A DNA stretch of 64,000 nt from Antedon bifida (taxonomy: Eukaryota > Echinodermata > Crinoidea > Comatulida > Antedonidae), in NCBI GenBank assembly GCA_963402885.1, contig OY727094.1:7442501-7506500 (forward strand), in the 5' to 3' direction. Positions 36,780 through 48,700 of this stretch are shown here, one piece after another; position 1 is the stretch's first letter; each line of letters starts with the position of its first letter. The position numbers and the translations under genes were made by a program. The notes beneath the pieces were generated by a model. The model was not told where the DNA came from. It searched no databases and saw only the letters and a program-made list of their open reading frames with translations.

Positions 36780-39700
36780 CTGCCAATAAAAAAAGACATG
36801 GAAAGCGTTAGTATACACAAATACAATTGTTATTGTTATATATTATATTTAATTACATCAAAACTTGTACAATTTTTTAGGGAATTGATAGCAGATCTAG
36901 ATAGGTGTGTGAAAAAGTTGTTAGATATAACATGCAATAGCGAGTTGTCCATTTGAAAACACACAGATGAAAACAGTCACTTATTGACTATGATGGAAAC
37001 AACAAGCAATTCTGTAGATTGTAAACATGTCATGTTTCCGCAGCCATAATAAAAGTTGATATCAGTTAATTTTGTAACCAATCAAATAATTAATAATAAA
37101 ATAAAGTGTGCATGATCAGTCATTACCGAACAACCAAGTGCCCAATTAAAATGCAATAATTAGTCCTCATCAAAGGTTAAAATTATCGCAAATTTTCCGT
37201 TAATTATCTGATTTGAATGAGATATTTCCTCGGTTACTTTTTCTCGAGCGGAATCGGTTAAACCCTGTTTTCACAAGAAACTTTTTTTGTTAATTTTTAA
37301 TTTCATTTTTCGCTGTGGAAAACATGCTTTTCATAATGTTGTCCATTTTGTGAAAGCAATGAAACCCTAATTTATTAATTTGTTTTGGCAAAAGCGAATA
37401 ACTTTATTAAAATTACAAAATGGCACATTCAATGTTTAATTGTTTCATGTTTTGGGAGAAAACAAAACATCATTAACTACATACATTTAAATACGTAATC
37501 AATAAAAAAAAATGAAAAAAAAGAAATATAGACAAATGTGTTTCATAAAGAAATATGGTATCCAAACTCCAGTTTGTTAATTTGAGAATTATAATTCTTA
37601 CTAATATTTTTTAGTTTTCATTTTGGAGGTGGAGTATTGAAGGAAACAGCTTTTTTCACAAGTTTATCATCACCATCCCGTTTAAAATATACAAAATCTG
37701 GCTTTGTATTCGGGGGTGTAAGTGTATTACCTTTATCATCTAGGAAACGAAGGAGGATGCTATCGGAGGCATACACCTCGTGTACGATCTGTCTCTTCTC
37801 ACTCGCTCCGTCGATGTCTTTCAAAGTTTCTGTGAGTAGCACGAACGGCTGGTCTAACTTGAGACTGGCCAGTTTCGGTTTAAGCTCTGCACGCATGTTA
37901 CTGAGCGGTCCAACGAGATTCACATTCATTTCACCCAACTTTGTGAAACTTCTGTTTGGCATTAGCTGCATAATGAACATGCTAGCGCGGTCTTCTTTCA
38001 CTGTTGGCAAAAACATGAATTTTGTCAACTTGCAATCGATACCTCAAAAGTAATGATATTCTAGGCCAGCTTTATTATATAATACTTAATTTGCAGAGTT
38101 CATCATGGAAAAAATAATCGGGCTTTTTAACAAAATTCTATTATTGTATTCTATTTATTGTGTGTTTAGAAAGTTTCTTGATGTGGTTCCGATATTTCTG
38201 TTCTGTTTACATCAGTTAAAAATAACTCATAAATTTCCTGGGCTAAGCTTCATTTTAGCCCAGAGCTGGGATTTGTAGAGAGGGTTTATTTTCCTCTTGA
38301 GTTAGGCTAGTTAGGCCTATACTTTCTTTGCTGATCGCTAGTTCAGAAGGGCTTGTACTTACCATGTTCTTCCGAACCCTGTGCAAATCCGGGTGGCAAG
38401 GCTGTGGAGACAATCTCTGGTGTCCTGCTTGGATGGTTGAAGCCGGGTGACTTACTTCGACTGGACGATGGGCGAGATGTGTCATCTTTCAACGGCTTGG
38501 TTTCATCAAAGCTGAAATGTGACAAAAATGAAGCAGCGATTATAATAATATGTTAATCATATTAATAAGTAAAACATTTTAAAATTAAACCTTATATTGT
38601 CTACGACCTACCTGTATTATCTAAAGGCAAGTCATTAAGTGATTTAATTTATAAAGGCCCATTATTATAGTTTGTTTTTAAAAAATGTGTATAATTAGAT
38701 TGAAAATATACGAGAAAATAAATATGCCATGGTTGTGCAACATTCTATAATCCATTTAAAAAAGTGGAAATCAAGTTGGGTATTCTCTTTTAGCATTTAT
38801 GGGTCTTCATACATAATGAAACATTAACTTACTCTCCTTCTGGAGTTTCTATAGTGAACACCGGTGTGTTTCTACCATGCAAATCAGCACGACTAGATAT
38901 TCTTGGTGCTTCTTCCTTCTCTGTCAAATGCATCGTTTCAACTGCCGCCAGTTTGTTGTCTGAAATACAAACACAACATTTTTAATCAATTTGTTCTGGA
39001 AGAAAAACATCTTACTTACTTAATTGGACTGTCCTATCAATTCAAAGACAATGTATATTTTGATTTACTGTATATAAGCAGTATATCACTAACTTCTATG
39101 TACAGTTTTTACATTTTCTTGGACTCTCTCATTTTCCTTGAAAGGGGTGTCGATTGTAAGATAATGGTATGGTTTGGTTTATATATCTCCCCCATAAAAT
39201 AATTACTACACTATATACGTATTTGACATATTTTGTAACCATCCCATTTTCCATTTGAGGGGTGTTCTTTCTAAAATAGCAGTTTTTTAGTTATTACAGG
39301 CATGTATTTGTAACTCCCTCTTCCCTGATACAGGCAAGTATTTTATGCGTTTTCGGTATATATGTATGAAAATATCGTATCTTTTATTGGTTAAACTTAA
39401 ATTTAACTTACTTTGTTTATTGCAGAAGAATTTGTAAATGGTGAAAATCATGACGATGACCAAAATCAGTAAAAATAATACCAGTAGAACTATAGCCCAC
39501 GCAGGTATCCCAGAATCCTCTTCATCCTTATAAAAAGAAGTGTTTCAAGTAGATTTATATAAGAGTTATTAAAGGCAGTCCTTGTATTGGCTTACAATAT
39601 ATTTAAAAGTGTGCATCATGAGATTTGTACATACAACTAATTGAAAACAATAGATACACTCGCAAAAGTAGTTGCCCTCAGTATCAGGGAAACCAAATAT

Positions 39701-42700
39701 ATGTAGGGCAACTAAAAATGTAAATTGTTGGTCCCAATGGACAACCACGTAAAATATAAAAAACTATTACAACAATGTTTTACATCAATTGTGGAATACA
39801 ACAGTCCAGTCTCGATATAATTAGTTGCCCTCAGTCTAGGAGCAACCAAATGTATGTAGCAGGGCAACTAAAAATTAAAACGGTCGGTGCCGATGGACAA
39901 CAATGTAAAATCTCAAAAAAGATTGCAACATGTTTTGCATCAATTGTGGAATACAACAGTCCAGTCCAGTCTGGATATAATTAGTTGCCCTCAGTCCAGG
40001 GGCAATCAAAAATGTATGTAGTGCAACTGAAAATTAAAATGGTTTGTGCCGATGGACAACCATGTAAAATATAAAAAAATATCACAACAATGTTTTGCAT
40101 CAATTGTGGAATACAACAGTCCATTCCAGTCTCGATCATTGTTTGATCATTTTGGACACTATATGTTGAGGCCCAAAAATCTGATCTTCAACATTATTTA
40201 AGGATAAAAGTGGAGTAGGTTTGTTATAAAAACAAATACTGAATGTTTTGTATTTGTTGCATAGGGAGAAAATTTCCATTTTTTAAAAGCCTAACTTATT
40301 TGTATAATGTTTACATACAAATACAATTACATTAATACAATTAGATGTTGTAGTGTCTGCATGTGATATTACTTTTCTTTTTTTAATTATTTAACAATCG
40401 CACCAGAAAAAATATAGAAATTTAATCCAAAATAGACATGAAAATGTGGTAGACTACTTACATCGGAAGGGCCATACGACTCTCCATTCACTTTCATGTA
40501 GTACTTGTCAGCTTCAATAATGAAGCCATCAATGAACAAGGTAATACGTCCAGCTTGTAGATCATTGTACATAGTAGCCACAGTGCTATCCACATTCCCA
40601 ACCATGGTGAAGTCAATTCTAATTGAACCTATAAGGATTAAATACAATCATGCAAATGAATAGGAGTTCAGAGTTAAAAAAAAAATAAGGTGGGGTGAGA
40701 CGAAACTAGTAAAATAGGTATTTAAAGATGCTTGAAAATTGAAATCCTAAAATAGGCCGTGTTTCCACAGCCATGTGACCATTAATCACAATGCAATGAT
40801 TTGTCCTTCAGGTCAAATGTTAAAAATTATTGCATTTAAGATAATTATTTGATTTGAATGACTCAGATAGTTAAGCTCTGTTTCTACAGGAACTTTATCG
40901 GTTAATTTTTGTCAGTGGAAATACAGCTTAAATGTCCAATGGAGGATTGCTAATGAGCAATGTGAGAAGCAGAATCTTAAACAATAATTATGCTGCTTTT
41001 AACCTTTAACATGATAAATGTACTTATGTTAAAAGTATGTACTCAAATACAAGCGTCTGTTGCGATTTTTTGTGGTTAAAAAAAACTGTACTATTTGTAA
41101 CACCAAGTATAATATTAAAATGGTCTACAGTAAAAACAAACTTTACAATAGTCTATGCTTTTTAGAATATATTGAAATTATATCTAAAAAAATGGTGAAC
41201 AAGAAAAATTATAGAAATTTATATAATAAAATAAAATTATAAATCTAACCTTCATATATACGCTCAACGGTAAATGTGACATTTGTGTAGATATTTGAAA
41301 ATTTGTTAAGAAAGTTGATTTTCACATTCTCTTCCTTGCCGGATGCAAACGAGCCGTAATTCGCTAAGAAACTTAAAGTAACTTCCATTGGCTCTCCTGT
41401 GTGGACGACCATCGAGGCAGGGACAACATCAAACGCAGTCAGTTGCTTTGTTAACAGGTAGGAGCTGGAGGTTGTGGTTGTCAGTGTGATCTCCAGAATG
41501 TACTGGAAGCCAGTTCCGTCAATGGAGAGGTCTGTAAAAATGCCGTTTGCAAGTGCCAAATCGATTACAGTAGTTTTGTTGCCCGTCAGAGACCCAAAGT
41601 AATTATCAGGTTCATACAACTCGATACTTGCGGTCCAATTGTAACCCTAAAAGCAAAATTATTACACAAATTTAATTATATAAATTAATATTAATTATGC
41701 AAAACAAAATTATCAAATATAACACAGAATACTTTGATTTATCTTGTATCAAGGTTATACTCATTTTTTAGTGGCTTAGGGACATTAAAATTCACTTTAG
41801 AATTTCCAGTTTGGTACTACCAACCATGTGGAGCTAGGTGATAGTATTGAAAGGGTAAAAGATACCTCTAAAAGTAGACTGTTAATGCTAAATAAGCAGG
41901 CCTAGGTTAGGCATGGCTGCCGTAGGCCTATAACTAGATTTAATTGAATGAGTATAATAATACTTACATAAGATGCAAGATCTGTAAGCTGTAATCCACT
42001 TAAAACATCAGCCAGGCTAAATCCTACAGTAAATTTCTCTCCAACTGTTACACTGACATTAGGTTGCGAACCAACGGCAACTTCAAATTCTCGTTCTGCG
42101 ACCGAGAATGCCTGGCTACTGACAGGTGCTAGAGTCGAAGTATTTGGATAGACGATGGCAAAGTCCAAGATGTATCCTGATCCTGCTGTGTCTAGCATCG
42201 CTTCTGTGAAGCTGGCGACGCCATTGACGATGCTAACGGTTGTGTTGCCAGTAAGCATAGATCCTTCTGGTCCAGTTCCCGATCTCAGACTTACTTCCAT
42301 CTTCCAAGGATTTGATGAATGTCCAAGATTCAGTACAAGCTCACCCTATTAAAACAAAATATAAATTTGTTGAACTATAATTTGAAGTGTAGCTTTTTCA
42401 TCATCGGTAAAGCATAATGACTGTTGTGAAATAACCATTTTGAAAGTGTTTGTGACCATTGACCTTTTGTGACCTCAACCATTGACATTTTGTAACCTAC
42501 TAATAGACAGACTGGATATATATTAAAATAGGATGAAGCAGTCAAAAACTGTAAGACTTTTTCCTTTTGAATTTATTTTACGACATTTAGAGTTTCTCTT
42601 TAACCATGACCTTTTGTGACCAATGACCTTTTGTGACCTCAACCTATTTATAACCACATTAGAGTAAGATTTTCTATCTTTCTTTACCTGTGCATCAAGA

Positions 42701-45700
42701 ACAGATACTTCAACGACAAATGGCCATGCTCTACTGGCGTCAGACGGTTGTTGTGAAACCAGTAAGTTGCTAGGAAACTGGTAAACAACCTCTACAACTG
42801 GTTCCTCCTCCTCACTATCAACTTCACCATACCTGTGTATAAAAGAACAAGTAATAAAAAAACAGATACTTTACTGTAGACTATTACATTGTAAATCTAA
42901 GCTCTGTCTACACTATCGATGTGACAACAAAATGTGTCCATATATGGGCATGATGACATCATTACTACCATATTTGGGCACATCACACTAGTGTGATAGT
43001 GTAGACAGAGTTGAAGACTATGTAACTAGCAAGGACTACTCACGGCGTGTCACCGCTGTCTGGTCCACCAGTTTCATTAGTTGCTCTTTCACCTCCTGTG
43101 GGATCGGTAGCTGGTTCCACAGGATCAGACATAGCTAATGATTGCACTTCCACATCAAGACTTTCAGATAGCTCTCCAGTTTGGGCAGCGTCAGCGATTT
43201 GTGATTGGATATCAAGCAGGTCATCATAACCAAGAGACGAATTGCCTGCTGTATAGTTTCCTGTTTTAGAAAAAAAATGAATAGATGTTTTAAATTAGAG
43301 TCATGTAAACATGTTTTAATTTAAAGGGGCTGAATATAAAACAAGTACTAGAGTAGAAGGGCTTTTGGACCTAACAAAGTGTCCCCTTAATAGAGTGTCC
43401 CCTGTATAGAGGTTGGCCTTGTGTGAAAACACATTGACTTTTGATTCATTTGATTTCTCATTCAACAGGACAGTGTCCACTTAATATGGTTTTGGGAGAC
43501 ACCCAAGAGGACATTGTGCTGGCTCCCTAAAGTGTGCCCTTAGGGGTTAAACTTACCATATGATGCGTCTGTAACATTGCTGTTGGAAGTAGAATTGCCT
43601 ACATCTATGTTTGTCGCAGGTTGGTCACCGATTTCAATTTCTACCGTTACCTCATCAGAACGCCTTCTACGACGAGTACTTCCCTCCCTGATGACATCCA
43701 CAACCCGTATTCTGTCACTAGAAATTCCCAGAAGATTTGCCAGATTCTGTACAAGATTCTCCTCAAAGAAATCATCAACAGAAACTGCCGGAACTCCGAT
43801 AGCGACCATGACTACAGGAGTCGTGATAATGTCAACAGAATCTCCACCACGCACTAGAACCCAGAGAGTTTGGCGCTCGCGGTCAAAATAGTTGGCCCCG
43901 TAAATATTTGAAGTTGGTGTGGGCTGAAATTGGTCATCGGGAAGGTTTGGATCTTTATCAACCCAAATAAAGTTACCAGACCTGTCAGTGCCACCATTGT
44001 TTGGCATCACATAGCGGCCTTGATGATATACATCTAAACGTTGAGGATTGGCGTACCAGATACCGACAACAACCTTTTGATCGTCATTAGAGTTTAGAAG
44101 ATGCAGACGGAGATGTTGAGGGTTTGTACTGCTCATATACATCTCGTAAGTCTTCCCTGTTGCCACAATGGACATGAACGTACTGATACGCTCCTGACAT
44201 GTGTAGCCGTGGCACCAGCCGTGATCTTGTGGTCCGTTGATGAGATCTACAGTGTCTTCTGAACACATAGCAATTGGTGACAGACGACGTACCTCAGTAT
44301 CTGGGTCCATGCTCTCTATGATCATCATAGCATGATCCAACTCGTGGCATTTATACGCATTCCAGTTTGCGTCCCATTCACACTTGTCCGTTCCTACTCC
44401 TACAATACCTACAAAGCAAGCATCAACCAAAGTTTAATCCCATTCACACATACAAAAACAAGTAATTTTTACTCTCCAGGAAAATGGATGACAAAAATAA
44501 TTAAAAGGTTGTTAACAAATGACTATCCATGTCAAGATTATCATACATTTGAAAAATAAATATTGACAAAAGAAAAAAAGCCCAAAATTTTACTATGGTA
44601 CAAATGTGTGAAAACGTTATCATTTTATCAATGTAAAACCTCAGAAAGTAATTTTTATAGATAATTTTTACAGATTATATCAATGTTTACATTAAGGAGT
44701 AAGTAATGTTAATTCACTGTTTGCATGCTTTGGGACACAACCTCGATATATCGTTTGGATCCGACCGACGACACATTGATTGACCTGATTTAGGTAGTCG
44801 CAAATCAAAAGCTCTCTATTGATGTAAGAGAGTACAGTATTTAACAAACTATATTATTATATAATTAGTGGGTCAACTTCAACACAATCACAGTTAAAAA
44901 AGCGATACACACCATGGAGAAGGACCATCGAATAAGGCTGCGTCACACATTTTGAGGAGTCCATGCCCTGTTCGCATCACTTTGTATCTGCCTAGTTGAA
45001 TCTCTAGGTATATACAGGTAATACCTCTATGGTTTCTCAGTACAAAATATTATAAATATTAGATAGCATTTTTGTACAATTTTATCCATGTTACCTTTAT
45101 TTGGAAACTTTTCGCTGGCCGAAATTTTCGAACCATCAGTGTTTGTAAGCGCCATCTTAGGAATTCTGTAATCTCCAAGACCATACCTTGGATCGCCATC
45201 CCATTCGTAACCAGAGTTTGCTACGATTGTTCCTGGTCCATTACCGACAAATGATCCATCTTTGTCTGTAATCATTATTTTCCGCATCGCATCACAGGAC
45301 ATATCAACGCAATCAGCTGGGTTTGCATGACTGTAAATGAACAATTATTATTTTAATAAACAGACAATTTTATTTGTTTTATGGTACTAAATTTCGGATT
45401 ATGTAAATAAAACATTATTGATTTGATTTGTAGTGTCAGAGAAAGAGAGATATTGAGGCATGACATAGTTAATTATGATTTATAAACATCACACAATAAT
45501 TAATATGCAGGTTAAATGGAGGAATACAAAAACAGTAAAAAAAATAGTATAATAGAATGTATGAAAATCCCATTGCAACCATGTAGAAATGTTATACTGT
45601 AACTTTGTATGCATAATGTCATATGCACAACACAGCCGCACAGAATTGATTTCTCACATATGGAAACACTATTGGAAGGGCATTTCCTTATGTTCCTTTC

Positions 45701-48700
45701 CTCTTTTATGGGAATCCAGCTTAAAGCTCTGTCTACACTATCAAACTTGTTTGAGAACCAACAAAGTGCTAATTTTCATTCCCTGAATAGTGTTAAAAAG
45801 ACAATGTATTCCCCTTGTTCATTTAATATAAAAGTGCCACAAGTGACGTCACTACATCAAAAAAGTTCATCATTTATCTTTTCAAAAAAAACATGATTTG
45901 CATATTATACCTAATACTATAGGGCTTTTAGCTCTGTCTACACTATCAAACTTTATGTGACAAAAAAATTAAATATGAAAGTGATGTGCCTTAATATGGT
46001 AGTGATATGACATCATCATCATATATTCGTCCATATATTGGCACATCAAATGTTTTTGTCACATAAAGTTTGATAGTGTAGACAGAGCTTAATAATGGCC
46101 CTCAAATATCAACTCACCTAACATCAGGGTTAAAGATGAAGAGTTTATTAGTTTCAACAACATTAGCAAAACTTGTTTCCTCCACCGTTGTTGGATGAAT
46201 ACCATCTTGGTTGCCAGGGTTAGGTGCCATGGCATAATCACGAGAACCGGAGCAGCCTTCTCGGAAATATGCAAATTTGACATCTAGGTTGAAATAAAAG
46301 AAAAACAAATCAATTAACCTTTTTAGTTTACTGTGTTTTACAAATGATGTTTACCAAGTGAATTGAACATGTAAAAGTACTAATAAACTAACCATACTAT
46401 AAAGGTTGGAATAAGCACTGCCAGAGTCATTTGGACTTAACATTTTTGACACCATGGAAAGCATAACATTCTCCCAGAACCACTGATAATACAACATACC
46501 TTGTAGTTGGGTTAGACCAGCAATGGCAGGGTAGTTTTTGATACCATGGAACGCTTTAACTGGAGCATTGTTTGACCCTGACATAAAATTTGTCATCATA
46601 AATCCAATCTTGCCTCCACCAGGGGGATTTGGAGGCGAGTGTACAGGATTACACTGGTCTTCATTCTCCGGTGCATTCTGAAAATGAAATCATAAATGCT
46701 GAAGTGCTAATGCTACCATAAACACAAAATTACAAATACACAAACTAAAACTAGTTTTAACAACACTTTCATAAATTTCAGTGGGTTGTATGAGCTATTA
46801 ACCATTATATTGACTGTAATCCTATTCAAATTCTTCCCTGGATTCAGCCTCAAACATTCAACAAGGCATACTGGGCAAAATAGTTTGTTTTACCTGCAAC
46901 TCTGAACAGCTGAATGATGGGCTTGTGCCAATAATAGTAGAGCTCTCTATTGTAAAGGTCTTCGATGAAGGTTCATGGCTGAGTGCAGGTGGTCTATAAA
47001 TGTATGGTAATATTCCTATCTTGTTATCAGCCAGAGTTACATCCGACACCACAAGAGAAGAAGTTGTCTCTAAATAAATCCCATAGTAGTAATTCTTCCA
47101 GAGGAAGAAGCCGTTAATTCTTGAGCAGTGATGTTGAGAATCGGTTGGTAATATCATAACTCCTGCTAATGCAGAGTGGCCCTCGTTGTTTACCCATAAT
47201 GCATCTTCAAAACAATCTTCTCCACCCACACGGTACAGGAGTCTTTCTGATCCCGCAACAGTGTTGTTAGCTATGACCGTGCTAAAGGCGTTTTGTATTT
47301 CGATACCAGCTGGCCATGTTTTGTCTTCTTTCAAGAAGCGTTCTTGATACGTACCAGGGAACACCGTCAAAGATACTAGATTTCCTGCGATGACATGCCT
47401 TGAACCCCAAGCAGAAATACCTAAGAAAATATTCAGGTTTAGTTAATATTTGTTTTTACTGCCTCATTTGCATACATAACACATGGATAAAAACTATAGA
47501 GAATGATACGAAGGGAAAAGTCTATAATGCACACTTTGGCCAATAATCGCTCCGATTGGAGAAATCTTGTTGAGTGCGCTATGTAGCAAGACGTTCAGCG
47601 ATCGTGATGATGAAGGTGTACATACAATAGCGATGTAATTGTTTCATGACGACAACAAATAGAATATATTTTATACTATTAACCATACATTTACCCTTCT
47701 TTGAAAGATATATAATATAATACAGGGTGTGATTACATAGGAAAACAATCGTTTTGTTGCATTAATTGTTGGTGAGAGATAATTTTACAGTAGTAAATGT
47801 TTTTCTGGGCATATAACCTCACCTGCTCCAACTGTGTGGTGAATGACGTTGTCTTCAATATGGACACCAAAAGCACCAAACACACCAATAGCAGGACTGA
47901 ATCCATGATGGAAGGCGCATTCACGTACATACGAAGGGTTCGCTACAGTGACCTCTCCAGTATCAAGAAAAGCAACAGAGTACCGCGGATCGTAGTTGTC
48001 TGGCCAACCTTCTTGCCCTGTATGGTAGAACTCTACATTCGAGATTCGGGCATAGCCTAGGAAAGAGAACAAAGATAAGGAATATGTGTAATGTAAACTG
48101 TACACTATACACAAATATAACAAAATATCTGTTATAATATCATATAAATTGGAAGTATATTTCGGTTAAGTAAATTTTTGGGTCAGAATCATGATATAGG
48201 AGGAGGGTGTCGCCATTCCTAAAAATTCTGTCACTTCTTTTCATATTCAACATAACTGTGCAACATACATTGTATTAGTTATTATTCTACATACATTGAC
48301 CAAAATTTAAATTCATGATAAAACTAATTATGGAATCTATGGACAACTACTTACCTTTGTGTTCATTACCATCCTGTTGAAATTTGCCAATAAGTACTCT
48401 AGCTCCAAATGATTCTTCATATAAATCATTGTAGTCAGCCCCAATAATCTTGATGTTTCTCGACAGGAGACCAACCTCAGCAGCTTCTGTGTACATTAGT
48501 CCATCCTCGATAGTGGTTGTTTCAGCTGCATTCAAAATAAAGTTCAAATTGTATTTTTACGTTATAAATAAATAACTACAAATTAAATTCCATTCTGGTT
48601 TTGTGTAATATATATTTGGTTAGTGGTAGGCTCAGTGGAAAATTCAGGCACTTTCAGCTTTAAATAGAATGCAAAGCTATCAGAAAAAATGTTGAAACCC

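Larger units (their letters stand above)
40462..44408 (-). other. Juxtamembrane ectodomain of PKHD1L1 with SEA-like module
   Basis: Exon 44408-43557 encodes a Cys- and Trp-rich segment (DKCEWDANWNAYKC, GWCHGYTC, LRLHLLNSNDDQKVVVG). It then has a SEA-like unit, FFEENLVQNLANLLGIS followed by RIRVVDVIREGS, five arginines and VTVEIEIGD. The next two exons (43260-43044, 42832-42688) are acidic and Ser/Thr-rich with potential N-glycosylation sites such as NYT and NSS. Exons 42345-41968, 41646-41250 and 40628-40462 encode beta-rich sequence (GELVLNLGHSSNPW, VASFTEAMLDTAGSGYIL, DLSIDGTGFQYILEITL, RIDFTMVGNVDS) that ends just before the membrane helix. The order agrees with vertebrate PKHD1L1. Confidence 0.83.
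45095..48056 (-). other. Second parallel beta-helix region and following ectodomain
   Basis: Exons 48056-47823, 47420-46894, 46677-46500, 46283-46118 and 45330-45095 continue from the second G8. They read ISNVEFYHTGQEGW, VRECAFHHGFSPAIGVFG, EDNVIHHTVGAGISAWGS, then IEIQNAFSTVIANNTVAGS and SSLVVSDVTLADNKIGILP. These are parallel beta-helix coils with the usual His-His and Asn-Asn ladders. After a proline/glycine-rich linker (NPVHSPPNPPGGG) comes FAYFREGCSGSRDYA and a short region with ADCVDMSCDAMRK, matching the post-helix region of fibrocystin-L. Each junction is phase-compatible with the next. Confidence 0.85.

Noticed and set aside
36546-36818. 90-codon minus-strand frame starting with ATG at 36818
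   Set aside because: It is shifted relative to the MYND frame, crosses the splice acceptor and has no recognisable motifs.
37637-38053. 138-codon plus-strand open frame
   Set aside because: It is the antisense shadow of the fibrocystin-L tail exon, whose minus-strand frame has matching splice sites and phases.
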